A stretch of DNA of 64,000 nt from Marinomonas sp. UCMA 3892 (GCF_012726345.1 NZ_PTXN01000006.1:124001-188000); one strand, 5' to 3'; counted from the stretch's first letter, positions 44,979 through 54,891 are shown. A program made the numbers and translations. Notes: generated by a model from the sequence alone, not told the origin.

Positions 44979-47069
44979 CTAGCGAGTAAATGACGGTGCA
45001 TGACCCGCATCAACATTCAGAATATTGCCTGTCGATTTAGATGACGCGTCAGACGCAAAGAAGTAAATGGCTTCGGCAATGTCTTCAGGAAAAACATTCA
45101 GCTTTAACATGCTGCGTTGTCGATAATGTTCTTCTAAATCATCGGTAGACAGTTTATAAGCGCTGGCTCTTTCTTCCTTCCATTTACCTGTCCAGATTTT
45201 TGAACCACGTAAAACCGCATCTGGGTTGACCACATTGGAGCGAATACCAAGCGGTGCACCTTCTAGAGCAACACAGCGGGCAAGTTGAATCTCAGCGGCT
45301 TTGGCAACGCAATAAGCGCTGGCGTTAGCACTGGCTACCAAGCCATTTTTACTGGCGATAAACACCATGTTGCCGCCCATATTCTGTTGTTTTAGCAGAC
45401 TAAAGGCTTCACGAGCAACTAAGAAGTAACCTGTTGATAAGATGCTTTGGTTTTTATTCCATAGAGCAAGAGTGGTTTCTTCTAATGGTGCAGAAGACGC
45501 AATACCTGCGTTGGAAACAACAATGTCCAAGCCGCCAAATGCCACAGCGCAATGCTTAACCGCACGGATAACATCGTCTTCGTTGGTTACATCCATCTTG
45601 ATACTAGATGCGCAATCTTTGCTAAATTCGCTGTTCATATTCGCCTGGGCGGTCTTCAGAGCGTCTTCGTCTATGTCCATCAGTACGATATTAGCGCCTT
45701 CTTTGGCGAGACGTTTTGCTGTCGCAAGACCAATGCCGCCAGCGGCCCCAGTCACCAAGGCGATATGACCAGCCAAGGACTTGGGTTTTGGCATGCGTTG
45801 CAGTTTGGCTTCTTCTAATAGCCAATATTCAATGTCGAAAGCTTCTTGTTCTGGCAAGCCAACATATTCGCTCACACTGTCTGCACCGCGCATGACATTA
45901 ATGGCGTTAACGTAGAATTCCCCTGCGATTCGTGCTGTAGCTTTGTCTTTGGCGAAAGACAACATGCCAACGCCAGGTATCAAATAAATTACTGGATTTG
46001 GATCGCGCATGGCAGGGCTGTTATCGCGTTTACAGCGGTTGTAGTAACCCGCGTAATCTTCACGGTAATCAGCAAGGCTTTGGTCTAGTGACTCGATCAC
46101 TTCATCAAGGTTGTCGTTTTCTGGATTGTAATTGACCACAAATGGACGAATTTTGGTGCGCAAGAAATGGTCTGGGCAAGAGGTGCCAAGCTTGGCAAGA
46201 CGGTCTAAGTCTTTCGAATTGACGAACTGTAGTACTTCGTCTGAAGCGTTGAAGTGACCAATTTGACGTTGTTTTTCGCTGGTTTTGCCACGAATCAATG
46301 GCATTAAGCTAGAAACCACTTGTTTGCATTTTTCATCAGGCAAGGTTTTAAATAACTCGCCACCAAAGGCTGCTTTGCCTGCGCTTTGTTGTTCCAGCCA
46401 TGTTTGTGCTTTGTTAATAATGTTCAGTGAGTTGAGGTAACAATCTTTGTTGCCATTTGACCAAGTGAAAAGACCGTGGCTTTCTAATACAACACCTTTA
46501 AGGTGAGGATTCTCGGTGGCGATTTTATGCAAATCCATACCCAACTGAAAACCCGGACGACGCCAAGGAAGCCAGCCAATTTCACCGTTAAAAATGTCTT
46601 CAGTCAGTTGTTTGCTGTTTTTGCTTGCCGCAATAGCAATTACCGCGTCTGGGTGAAGGTGATCCACATGGAGGTAAGGTAAATACGCATGAAGTGGTGT
46701 ATCTATACTGGCGGCGCGGGAGTTTAGGTTGTAAGTACAATGCGGAAGGTAAGCGACCATCTCATCTTCAAACTCAAGTCCGCGATAAAGCGGCAAAAGC
46801 TGATTCAGTTTGTCCATATATAGAGTGGAAAAGCCATCCAATCCCATGGAGCCAATATCGCCGCCAGAACCTTTTACCCATAATACGGTGGTCTTTTCTC
46901 CAGTAAGAGGGTCGTCCATTTGCAGCTTTGCTGAGGTATTACCGCCACCATAATTGGTCACGCGCATGTCAGAACCAAGCAAGTTTGATCGATATTGCAA
47001 TAATTCGGGTTCAGTCAGAAGGGACGCGTCAGCATCGTTCCAAAGATTGGGTAGTAAGTTAGTAGACAT
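44979..47069 (-). CDS. rhaD: Bifunctional rhamnulose-1-phosphate aldolase / short-chain dehydrogenase RhaD
   Basis: A 696-residue fusion. The N-terminal class II aldolase (about 1-400) has VTNYGGGNTSAKL, the metal-binding HVDHLHPDAVIAI and LESHGLFTW. The C-terminal SDR domain (about 430-696) has GHIALVTGAAGGIGLATAKR, VSNAGI and the catalytic YCVAK. It cleaves rhamnulose-1-phosphate to DHAP and L-lactaldehyde, and the SDR part is thought to oxidise the latter to L-lactate, which links it to lldD nearby. GAGG precedes the start. Confidence 0.94.
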   Translation of the reverse strand: MSTNLLPNLWNDADASLLTEPELLQYRSNLLGSDMRVTNYGGGNTSAKLQMDDPLTGEKTTVLWVKGSGGDIGSMGLDGFSTLYMDKLNQLLPLYRGLEFEDEMVAYLPHCTYNLNSRAASIDTPLHAYLPYLHVDHLHPDAVIAIAASKNSKQLTEDIFNGEIGWLPWRRPGFQLGMDLHKIATENPHLKGVVLESHGLFTWSNGNKDCYLNSLNIINKAQTWLEQQSAGKAAFGGELFKTLPDEKCKQVVSSLMPLIRGKTSEKQRQIGHFNASDEVLQFVNSKDLDRLAKLGTSCPDHFLRTKIRPFVVNYNPENDNLDEVIESLDQSLADYREDYAGYYNRCKRDNSPAMRDPNPVIYLIPGVGMLSFAKDKATARIAGEFYVNAINVMRGADSVSEYVGLPEQEAFDIEYWLLEEAKLQRMPKPKSLAGHIALVTGAAGGIGLATAKRLAKEGANIVLMDIDEDALKTAQANMNSEFSKDCASSIKMDVTNEDDVIRAVKHCAVAFGGLDIVVSNAGIASSAPLEETTLALWNKNQSILSTGYFLVAREAFSLLKQQNMGGNMVFIASKNGLVASANASAYCVAKAAEIQLARCVALEGAPLGIRSNVVNPDAVLRGSKIWTGKWKEERASAYKLSTDDLEEHYRQRSMLKLNVFPEDIAEAIYFFASDASSKSTGNILNVDAGHAPSFTR

Positions 47070-47176
47070 CGTTTAACCTCAAGTTCCGTCTTTTTAATGG
47101 CCTAAAGCGTTGTTTTATGGCTATTAATCAAAGACTTTAAATTTATTTTTGTTATGCACAATCAGCGGGTTAGAAT

Positions 47177-47271
47177 GATCGATAGCGTTCATACTAGAAC
47201 AAAAATAATCATTTTCAAGCATTTTTTATCTTTTTACATATATTTTGATCGATAGTGCTTGATAATGATTG
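47177..47271. promoter_or_regulatory. Probable RhaR operator region between rhaD and rhaR
   Basis: The 237-bp divergent gap holds a direct repeat TGATCGATAG (47177-47186 and 47247-47256) and an inverted pair aatcattttcaagca (47208-47222) / tgcttgataatgatt (47257-47271, 14 of 15). These look like binding sites for the DeoR-type RhaR on shared control of both operons. Confidence 0.6.
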
Positions 47272-47306
47272 AAAATAAATTATATTGATTATCGAGGATT
47301 TAATCG

Positions 47307-48089
47307 ATGCACGAAATTGAAAGGCATAGAGTGATCTTGTCTGAAGTTGAAGCTCGACCTATTGTGACGGTAGCGCACCTAGCCGATGTGCTAGGCGCTT
47401 CAGAAGCAACGGTTCGAAGAGATATCAGCTTTTTAGACAAGCAAAAGAAACTACGTCGGGTGCGAGGAGGGGCGGAAGCCATTAATCCTCCTTCTGATGT
47501 GAGTTTATTGGGAAGGCCTTACTCGGTTAGTCAAACGATTAACATGGACATAAAGCGTTGTATTGCGAAAGCGGCGGTGGATTTATTATCGGACAATATG
47601 TCAATAATGATCAGCGGCGGCACAACGACAGCGGCTATGTCTGAGTTTATGCGTGGCTTAAAGCTGCAAGTACTGACCAATTCGTTTTCCATTGCTGATC
47701 AATTGATTAAAAAGAGTAAGTGCAGCGTGACCGTGCCGAGCGGAAAAATTCATCGGGAACAGAACATAATTTTGAGTCCGTTTCCAGATGATATTTCCAA
47801 CCACACGTACGCTGATGTTCTTTTTATTGGTGCATATGGCATTAATTCTCACGGTGTGATGGAGACAGATCCACAAATCGTACAAGCGGTAATGAAATTG
47901 ATAAATCGAGCAGATCAGCGGGTGCTTTTGGTTGATAGTACAAAATTTCAAAACCGATCAAGTATGATCATTTGTCCTCTTTCACAGATAGATATCGTCA
48001 TCACGGACGATGGAATAGATAACAAGAGTAAAGAAGTGATCAAAGCGGCAGGGTGTCGGTTGATCATAGTAGAAAAACAAAAACAATAA
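47307..48089 (+). CDS. rhaR: DeoR-family regulator RhaR
   Basis: A 260-residue DeoR/GlpR regulator. The N-terminal helix-turn-helix is seen in VAHLADVLGASEATVRRDI at about 22-40, and the C-terminal sugar-phosphate sensor domain has MISGGTTTAAMSEFMRGLKL and FIGAYGINSHGVMETDP. It leads the rhaRSTPQ operon and is divergent from rhaD, as in rhizobia. A sugar phosphate, probably of the rhamnose pathway, should release it. Confidence 0.92.
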   Translation: MHEIERHRVILSEVEARPIVTVAHLADVLGASEATVRRDISFLDKQKKLRRVRGGAEAINPPSDVSLLGRPYSVSQTINMDIKRCIAKAAVDLLSDNMSIMISGGTTTAAMSEFMRGLKLQVLTNSFSIADQLIKKSKCSVTVPSGKIHREQNIILSPFPDDISNHTYADVLFIGAYGINSHGVMETDPQIVQAVMKLINRADQRVLLVDSTKFQNRSSMIICPLSQIDIVITDDGIDNKSKEVIKAAGCRLIIVEKQKQ

Positions 48090-48151
48090 ACCGCGTCTCG
48101 GATACGACAACTTCTTGTTGTGTGACGATGAGCGCGCTCTTGGAGATAATT

Positions 48152-49147
48152 ATGAAAAACAAACTCATCACGGCATGTGTGTTGGCTTCTGCAACTTTAT
48201 TTGCTTCTGGTACGTATGCAGCGGATCAGGTTCGAGTGGCGTTGTTAGTGAAGGCGTTAGGTATTGGCTTTTTCGAAGCGGCGTACCGCGGTGCAGAAGA
48301 AGCCAAGAAAGAGTTAGGCGATGTGGAGGTTATTTACACTGGGCCAACTTCGACCACAGCGGAAGGCCAGATTGAAATCATCAACTCACTGATCGCGCAG
48401 CGTGTTGATGCGATTGCCGTGTCTGCAAACGATGCGGATGCCTTGGTTCCTTCCTTGAAAAAAGCTCAACAACGTGGCATTAAAGTCATCTCTTGGGATT
48501 CAGGCGTAGGCAAAGAGGGACGCCAAATTCACTTAAATCCTTCCAGTAATAGCCTAATTGGCGAAATGAACGTACAGCTTGCGGCTGACGCGATTAAAGC
48601 CAAAGGCAAAAAGTCCGGTACTTTTGCCATCCTGAGCGCAACGCCAACCTCGACTAACCAAAATATTTGGATTGGTGAGATGAAAAAATCTCTCAGTAAA
48701 TTCCCTAACTTAAAACTTGTTGATACCGTTTACGGTGATGACTTAGCGGATAAGAGTTTCCGTGAAGCAACAGCCTTGATCAAAAATCACCCAGATCTAG
48801 ATGTCATCGTGGCACCAACTACCGTTGGTATTTTGGCCGCAGCGCAAGCTGTTAGCGACATGGGCTTAACGGGCAAAGTCTATGTGACAGGTTTGGGCCT
48901 ACCTTCTGAATTAGCAGGTCATGTGCACAGTGGTGCCATTCATAGCTTTGCTATTTGGAACCCAATCGATCTTGGTTATTCAGCAACCATGCTGGCGTAC
49001 AACCTTGTAAAAGGCAAAGGTACGAAAACCGAGATTCCAATGGGTCGTATGGGTACGCTTGAAGTAGACCAAAATGGCGACGGCGCAATGGCGAAGCCCT
49101 TTATCTACGATGCTTCAAACGTTGATGAGTTCTCTTCTATTTTCTAG
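48152..49147 (+). CDS. rhaS: Rhamnose ABC transporter substrate-binding protein RhaS
   Basis: A 331-residue periplasmic-binding protein (type I) with a signal peptide MKNKLITACVLASATLFASG, cleaved near TYAA-D. I chose this start because GGAGAT precedes it and the in-frame codons further upstream have no hydrophobic core. Features are GIGFFEAAYRGAEEAKKE, TSTTAEGQIEIINSL, VDAIAVSANDADAL and the hinge-region stretch DVIVAPTTVGILAAAQAV. Note that this RhaS is the transporter subunit, not the E. coli activator of the same name. Confidence 0.92.
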   Translation: MKNKLITACVLASATLFASGTYAADQVRVALLVKALGIGFFEAAYRGAEEAKKELGDVEVIYTGPTSTTAEGQIEIINSLIAQRVDAIAVSANDADALVPSLKKAQQRGIKVISWDSGVGKEGRQIHLNPSSNSLIGEMNVQLAADAIKAKGKKSGTFAILSATPTSTNQNIWIGEMKKSLSKFPNLKLVDTVYGDDLADKSFREATALIKNHPDLDVIVAPTTVGILAAAQAVSDMGLTGKVYVTGLGLPSELAGHVHSGAIHSFAIWNPIDLGYSATMLAYNLVKGKGTKTEIPMGRMGTLEVDQNGDGAMAKPFIYDASNVDEFSSIF

Positions 49148-49153
49148 TCGCTA

Positions 49154-49250
49154 CTAACTCCCTCCCAGCCTCTCCCTTAGAAGGGAGAGGCGCTAAGAGA
49201 TTTTGTTCTTTCTATTTATGAAGGGAGGGCTAGGGTGGGTTTTCACTCGT
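49154..49250. repeat. REP-like palindromic element between rhaS and rhaT
   Basis: A perfect 10-bp hairpin, cctctccctt-ag-aagggagagg (49169-49190), is flanked by ccctcccagcc and gggagggctagggtggg, which can pair as an outer arm. This resembles widespread REP elements (CTCCC...GGGAG type). Placed after the binding-protein gene, it may favour high rhaS expression over the membrane parts. Confidence 0.7.
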
Positions 49251-49293
49251 TCAATAATTTCATAATGAACCAATAACAATAAGAGCTGCCGTT

Positions 49294-50793
49294 ATGAACA
49301 ATGCAATTTTTAGTTTAAAAAAGGTGAGTAAGGTTTTTCCAGGCGTGAAAGCGTTGGATGGTGTCGACCTTCATCTTTATCCTGGCCAAGTGACTGCTTT
49401 GGTCGGTGAAAACGGTGCAGGTAAATCGACGCTGGTAAAAACCATGACTGGCATTTATCAGCCGGATGGTGGGGAGATTATTTTTAACGGCAAGCCTGTG
49501 CAGTTTCATTCCCCTCACGATTCTCATGCTTTAGGTATCACTGCGATTCATCAGGAAACCGTGTTGTTTGATGATTTGACGGTGGCGGAAAACATTTTTC
49601 TAGGGAACTATCCGCTGACTAAACGCTTTTCTATAGATTGGGCTGCGATGGAGACGAGGTCACAAGAAATTCTGTCGTCAATTAATGCCCACATGGACCC
49701 TAATCAAATTTTACGCGAGCTAAGTATTGGCCAGAAACACATGGTCGGTATCGCTCGCGCTTTGTCAGTTGACGCCAAAGTGGTGATTTTGGATGAGCCG
49801 ACGGCGGCCTTGTCTCACCATGAAATTCACGAATTATATGAATTGGTGAATACCTTAAAAAGCCAAGGTAAGGCGATTCTTTTTATAACCCACAAGTTCG
49901 ATGAGATTTTTACCTTGGCGGATCGCTATACCGTGTTTCGTGATGGTTCTTTTGTGGGCGAAGGTTTTATCAAAGACACCAACGAGTCGCAGTTAGTGGA
50001 AATGATGGTAGCGCGCAGCATCGAAGCCACTTATCCGAAAAAAGACGTAGCAATTGGCGAGACACTATTAGAAGTTAGTAATTTATGTCACACAACAGAG
50101 TTCGCCAATATTAGTTTTAGTTTGAAAAAAGGCGAAATCCTTGGCGTTTATGGTTTGGTAGGTTCGGGCCGAACGGAGGTGATGCAGGCTTTGTTTGGCA
50201 CTACGGATCATGTAACTGGCTCTGTCAAAATGAATGGCAAAGAAGTGATTATTCACTCACCTAAAGAGGCCATTGATAACGGCATTGTGTATGTGCCAGA
50301 AGAACGTCAGAAACAAGGTATCGTGTTGGAATTGCCTATTTATCAGAACGTCAGTTTGCCGCAGATGGAACGTTTAGCGAAACACGGACAAATCGATCAA
50401 GAAAGTGAAATGGCACTGGCTCGCCAATATTGTGAGCGCTTGCAAGTGAAAGCGTCTTGTTGGGATGAGAAGGTGATGAACCTCTCAGGCGGCAATCAGC
50501 AAAAAGTCGTTATCGCCAAATGGCTCGCCACTAATCCGAAAGTGATTATTTTGGACGAGCCGACTAAAGGCATCGATATAGGGTCGAAAGCGGCGGTGCA
50601 TGAGTTTATGTCTGAGCTGGTGGATTCTGGCTTGTCTGTGATCATGGTGTCGTCAGAGTTACCGGAAATTCTCGGCATGTCAGACCGTATTTTAGTGATG
50701 AACGAAGGCTTAATTGTCGGTGAATTATCACGTGCTGACGCGACGCCTGAGAAGGTGGTTTCGCTTGCGACTGGAGGCAGTGTGACATGTTAA
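49294..50793 (+). CDS. rhaT: Rhamnose ABC transporter ATP-binding protein RhaT
   Basis: A 499-residue protein with two ATPase domains, as in the ribose-type (CUT2) family. The first shows Walker A GENGAGKST and signature LSIGQKHMVGIARAL. The second shows a degenerate Walker A, GLVGSGRTEVMQAL, and LSGGNQQKVVIAKWLA with VIILDEPTKGIDIG. It drives sugar uptake with RhaP, RhaQ and RhaS. Its end overlaps rhaP by 7 bp. Confidence 0.95.
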   Translation: MNNAIFSLKKVSKVFPGVKALDGVDLHLYPGQVTALVGENGAGKSTLVKTMTGIYQPDGGEIIFNGKPVQFHSPHDSHALGITAIHQETVLFDDLTVAENIFLGNYPLTKRFSIDWAAMETRSQEILSSINAHMDPNQILRELSIGQKHMVGIARALSVDAKVVILDEPTAALSHHEIHELYELVNTLKSQGKAILFITHKFDEIFTLADRYTVFRDGSFVGEGFIKDTNESQLVEMMVARSIEATYPKKDVAIGETLLEVSNLCHTTEFANISFSLKKGEILGVYGLVGSGRTEVMQALFGTTDHVTGSVKMNGKEVIIHSPKEAIDNGIVYVPEERQKQGIVLELPIYQNVSLPQMERLAKHGQIDQESEMALARQYCERLQVKASCWDEKVMNLSGGNQQKVVIAKWLATNPKVIILDEPTKGIDIGSKAAVHEFMSELVDSGLSVIMVSSELPEILGMSDRILVMNEGLIVGELSRADATPEKVVSLATGGSVTC

Positions 50794-51785
50794 AACGTTT
50801 AATTTACTCCCGTGAAGGCGTGCTCAGCATCATTGTGCTGGCGATGTTTTTTGGTGTTGGAGTGATCAGTCCTGATTTTATTAGCCTATCGAACAGTGTC
50901 AGTATTTTTAATGACACCTCAATTTTGATCATGCTAGCTCTGGGGCAGATGTTGGTGATTCTAACCCGTTGCATTGATCTGTCTGTGGCGGCCAACGTGG
51001 CTTTTACCGGCATGTTTGTGGCCATGGTGAATCAATATTTTCCAGAACTTTCTATGGCATTACTGATATTTTTATCGTTGTTTATTGGCGCCTTGTTAGG
51101 AGCGATTAATGGCTTATTTGTTTGGCTATTAAAAGTGCCTTCTATTGTTATCACCCTTGGCACCATGAGCATTTATCGTGGTGCGACCTTTTTGTTATCG
51201 GACGGTGCCTGGGTGAACTCTCACCAAATGAGTGAGTCTTTTATAGGTTTACCCCGCTATGAAATTTTATCCATCCCCGTGCTTGGCTGGATGGCCGTCG
51301 CTGCCATTATCTTATTTTTCTGGGCAATGAAGTTCAGTGTATGGGGACGTAATTTTTATGCGGCAGGTGGTAATCCAATGGCCGCATTTTACTCGGGTGT
51401 AAACGTGGGTAAGGTGCAGTTTTATGCCTTTTTAGTATCGGGTACCTTGTCTGGATTATGTGGTTATTTGTGGGTCTCGCGTTTTGCAGTTGCTTATGTG
51501 GATGTAGCCAATGGCTTTGAACTGCAAGTAATCGCAGCCTGCGTAATCGGCGGTGTGAGTATTGTGGGCGGTTTGGGTACCGTGGTGGGTTGTGTGATTG
51601 GCGCCTTGTTTATCGGCGTGGTGAATAACGCCTTACCAATTATTGGTGTCTCACCGTTTTGGCAAATGGCGATTTCAGGTTTGGTCATTATTATCGCCGT
51701 TATTGCCAATGCAACATCAGGCAAAGATAAAGCACGGATTATTTTACGTAATCCCAATGCAAATGACGAAATACGAGCTAATTAG
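50787..51785 (+). CDS. rhaP: Rhamnose ABC transporter permease RhaP
   Basis: A 332-residue integral membrane permease of the CUT2 family, about ten helices. Family motifs are QMLVILTRCIDLSVAANVAF, VPSIVITLGTMSIYRG and AACVIGGVSIVGGLGTVVG. It overlaps rhaT and is followed by rhaQ after 8 bp. Confidence 0.94.
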   Translation: MLKRLIYSREGVLSIIVLAMFFGVGVISPDFISLSNSVSIFNDTSILIMLALGQMLVILTRCIDLSVAANVAFTGMFVAMVNQYFPELSMALLIFLSLFIGALLGAINGLFVWLLKVPSIVITLGTMSIYRGATFLLSDGAWVNSHQMSESFIGLPRYEILSIPVLGWMAVAAIILFFWAMKFSVWGRNFYAAGGNPMAAFYSGVNVGKVQFYAFLVSGTLSGLCGYLWVSRFAVAYVDVANGFELQVIAACVIGGVSIVGGLGTVVGCVIGALFIGVVNNALPIIGVSPFWQMAISGLVIIIAVIANATSGKDKARIILRNPNANDEIRAN

Positions 51786-51793
51786 AGGCGCAT

Positions 51794-52801
51794 ATGGATA
51801 CAACAATAAAAAAATCAGCAACGCCGGATTCAATGTTTACCAGCAAACTACAGGGTTTGCTACGCTGGGAAAGCTTTTTGGTCTTGATTGTCTTTTTAGT
51901 TTGCGTGATGAATTCTTATTTATCCCCTTACTTTTTAGATCCTTGGAATTTATCTGACGCGACCTTTAACTTTACCGAAAAAGCCTTAATTGCTTTGCCA
52001 ATGGCGATGCTGATTATCGCCAAAGAAATTGATATTTCTGTGGCGGCGATTATTTCGCTTTCCAGTACCTTGATGGGCTTAGTGGCTCAAATGGGCGCGC
52101 CGGTTTATGCGGTGGCGTTTGTTGGGATTTTGGTTGGAGCGGCTTGTGGTCTGTTTAATGGTGTCTTGGTGACGCGTTTCAAAATCCCCTCCATTGTGGT
52201 GACAATCGGTACCATGAGTTTATTTCGTGGTATCAGCTATATCTTGTTGGGAGATCAAGTTGTTCGTGATTACCCAGATGGCTTTGAGTTTTTTGGGCAA
52301 GGTTATGTTTATTGGGTGTTCTCGTTTGAGTTGGTGTTGTTTGCCTTCTTTGCTTTGGTGTTTTATTGGTTGCTGCATCGCACTACGTTTGGCCGTTACA
52401 CCTATGCCATTGGTAATAACCCGACGGCGTCTTACTACTCTGGTATTAAGGTGGATAAACACCGTCTGATCCTGTTTACCTTAGTTGGTGTGATGTCTGG
52501 TGTTGCATCGGTACTGTTAACGTCTCGTTTAGGCAGTACGCGTCCAAGTATAGCAATGGGGTGGGAACTCAGCATTATTACCATGGTGGTATTAGGCGGT
52601 GTGAGCATTCTGGGCGGCAGCGGCACTATTGCTGGCGTGGTGTTGGCGGTGATTCTAATGGGCTTGGTCACCTTTGGTATGGGGTTGTTGAATATTCCAG
52701 GCATCGTCATGACAATTATCGTTGGCGTGATGTTGATTACGGTCGTGAGTTTACCGGTATTGATTACCCTATATAAAAACAAAAAGGCAAAAGCGTTATG
52801 A
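51794..52801 (+). CDS. rhaQ: Rhamnose ABC transporter permease RhaQ
   Basis: A 335-residue permease of the CUT2 family, paralogous to RhaP. Motifs are MLIIAKEIDISVAAIISLSS, IPSIVVTIGTMSLFRGISYI and VVLGGVSILGGSGTIAG. Its stop overlaps the start of the mutarotase-kinase gene (ATGA). Confidence 0.94.
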   Translation: MDTTIKKSATPDSMFTSKLQGLLRWESFLVLIVFLVCVMNSYLSPYFLDPWNLSDATFNFTEKALIALPMAMLIIAKEIDISVAAIISLSSTLMGLVAQMGAPVYAVAFVGILVGAACGLFNGVLVTRFKIPSIVVTIGTMSLFRGISYILLGDQVVRDYPDGFEFFGQGYVYWVFSFELVLFAFFALVFYWLLHRTTFGRYTYAIGNNPTASYYSGIKVDKHRLILFTLVGVMSGVASVLLTSRLGSTRPSIAMGWELSIITMVVLGGVSILGGSGTIAGVVLAVILMGLVTFGMGLLNIPGIVMTIIVGVMLITVVSLPVLITLYKNKKAKAL

Positions 52802-54507
52802 GATATGCCTCAGTGATGTATTTACACAAAGGCTGTGAAGAAGAATACAAAAAACGTCATGATGAACTTTGGCCAGAATTGGCGGAGCATCTTAAGCAAC
52901 ATGGCATCCGTAATTATTATATTCACTTGGATGCTAATGAGAGTGATGGAAACGAAAACCGATTGTATGCCACTTTCGACGCAGACGATCTGGATGCACA
53001 AGCCTTAGCAGATCATCCTGTGATGCAGCGTTGGTGGGAATACATGGCGGACATTATGGAAACCAAAACACCATCGTTTGAACCTGTCGCCGATGCGTTG
53101 CAAGAAGTGTTTCGTTTTAATGTGTTGCAGCCTGATAAAACGCGTGTGGTGGCGGTTTTAGATATTGGTAAAACCAACATTAAGATCTGCCTAATGGACG
53201 GGCAAACTGGCGCGTTATTGCATATTGAAAAGCGTGTTAATGGCGTGGTTGATACGCCGCCATATCCACATGTGGACGTGGATTCAATTTGGCAATGGAT
53301 CAAAGATACGCTGACCGATTTAGCCCAGCGCTATTTTATTGCCAGTATTGCGATTACGACACATGGGGCAACCATTGCCTGTATGAAGGGCGAGCAACTT
53401 GCCTTGCCGGTTCTGGATTATGAATACGATGGTGTGTCTGAGTTAAAAGAAGAATACGACGCTGCACGCCCAGATTTTAGTGAATCTTTTAGTCCGAGAT
53501 TGCCCCAAGGCTTGAACTTAGGGGCGCAATTGTTCTGGCAGCAAAAACGCTTTGCAGATGAGTTTGCAACAGTCGATTCGTTACTCTTGTATCCGCAATA
53601 TTGGGGCTATAAACTCAGTGGAAACAAAGCCGCTGAAGTCACCTCGTTAGGTTGTCATACCGATCTGTGGAATCCGACCAGCTGTCAGTTTTCTACCTTT
53701 TGTGAACAACAAAAATGGGCGGAGCGCTTTCCTGAAGTCATAGAGACTGGTGCCAAGCTTGGTACCATCTTACCTGACTTAGCCAAAGAAATTGGCTTGC
53801 CTAAGAGTTGTGTCATTTTCAATGGCATCCATGACTCCAACGCCTCGTTAGTGCCTTACATCGGTCAGCCGATGGAAAAACTCACCGTAGTGTCTAGCGG
53901 CACTTGGACGGTGATCGCCACCATCAATGGCAAGCTGGATTCATTACACGAAGACAAAGACATGCTTGCCAATGTGGACGCTCTTGGTCGCGCTACACCG
54001 ACGATTCGCTTCATGGGCGGACGAGAATGGGAGCAACTGCGTAGCGACAGCAAAGCCACCTTGAGTGACGTGAGCTTTATCCTCGAACACGGCATTTTGG
54101 CCATTCCTGCCTTTGCCAAAGGTGGCGGGCCATTTGCCCACTGCGAAGGGCGCATTATTGATCGTGGCATTGAATTAACGCCCGCTCAGCAGTCAGCTTT
54201 GGCCGATGTGTATGTGGCTTTGATGACGGATTATTGTTTAGACCTGATGGACAGCAGTGACACCGTGATTGTCGAAGGCGCGTTTAGTAATAACATCAAT
54301 TTTCTCACCTTATTGGCTTGTATGCGCAGCCAAAATGAAATCTACGCCTCTCGGGATGTTACCGGTACGTCCGGCGGTGCAGCCTTGCTGTCTAACAAGA
54401 GCCTAAAACTAAAAGGCCGCCTCAGCCTCGCCATGTGCGACGCGCAAATAAAACCACTGCTGAACCTATATCGTCAGCAATGGCGGGACTTGGTGGAGGA
54501 GTTGTAG
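52798..54507 (+). CDS. Rhamnose mutarotase-rhamnulokinase fusion (RhaU-RhaK)
   Basis: A 569-residue fusion. Residues 1-108 match L-rhamnose mutarotase (RhaM/RhaU), with His21 in EYKKRHDELWPELAEHLKQH and the ending ALQEVFRFN. Residues about 115-569 are an FGGY-family kinase, with VAVLDIGKTNIKICLMDGQT, LNLGAQLFWQQKRF and VVSSGTWTVIAT. In rhizobia and enterics the two genes are separate. The single protein would convert the sugar anomer and phosphorylate rhamnulose on the same chain. The start overlaps rhaQ. Confidence 0.92.
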   Translation: MRYASVMYLHKGCEEEYKKRHDELWPELAEHLKQHGIRNYYIHLDANESDGNENRLYATFDADDLDAQALADHPVMQRWWEYMADIMETKTPSFEPVADALQEVFRFNVLQPDKTRVVAVLDIGKTNIKICLMDGQTGALLHIEKRVNGVVDTPPYPHVDVDSIWQWIKDTLTDLAQRYFIASIAITTHGATIACMKGEQLALPVLDYEYDGVSELKEEYDAARPDFSESFSPRLPQGLNLGAQLFWQQKRFADEFATVDSLLLYPQYWGYKLSGNKAAEVTSLGCHTDLWNPTSCQFSTFCEQQKWAERFPEVIETGAKLGTILPDLAKEIGLPKSCVIFNGIHDSNASLVPYIGQPMEKLTVVSSGTWTVIATINGKLDSLHEDKDMLANVDALGRATPTIRFMGGREWEQLRSDSKATLSDVSFILEHGILAIPAFAKGGGPFAHCEGRIIDRGIELTPAQQSALADVYVALMTDYCLDLMDSSDTVIVEGAFSNNINFLTLLACMRSQNEIYASRDVTGTSGGAALLSNKSLKLKGRLSLAMCDAQIKPLLNLYRQQWRDLVEEL

Positions 54508-54524
54508 GCTTATATTCAAATTAA

Positions 54525-54594
54525 AAAACCACTAACAAAGTTTTATTCTGATACTGACAAGAACAATTTATTAGGTGTTGTTAGTGGTTTTCTA
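54525..54594. terminator. Terminator after the rha operon
   Basis: The arms aaaaccactaacaa and ttgttagtggtttt close a long AT-rich loop and are flanked by A and T runs, separating the kinase gene from the convergent antitoxin gene. Confidence 0.75.
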
Positions 54595-54615
54595 TCGTTT
54601 TGTAGATGGAAAAAG

Positions 54616-54891
54616 TTACACCAAACGAATTTCGAGTTTTTTACCCAGAGCAGTGGCAAAACGTTCAAGAGTCGATAGCTTGACATCATCAGAATGGTTT
54701 TCAATTCGAGATATCGCGCTTTTTTGAGTATGCAGTTTCAATGCTAATTCATCTTGTGTTAACCCTGCGTTTTTGCGCGCTTCTTTGAGTAATACACCAA
54801 ATTTAAAGGCCTGATAACCCTCGTCGTAACCTTCAGCAAAATCCTTATCGGCGGCTTTTCGGTCTGTTAAATACTGTTTTAAATCACTCAT
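54616..54891 (-). CDS. HigA-type antitoxin, XRE helix-turn-helix
   Basis: A 91-residue protein with an XRE helix-turn-helix ([20 protein letters not shown] at about 45-64). It is the second gene of a toxin-antitoxin pair with an 8-bp overlap. Family members bind and neutralise the toxin and repress their own promoter. Confidence 0.9.
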   Translation of the reverse strand: MSDLKQYLTDRKAADKDFAEGYDEGYQAFKFGVLLKEARKNAGLTQDELALKLHTQKSAISRIENHSDDVKLSTLERFATALGKKLEIRLV

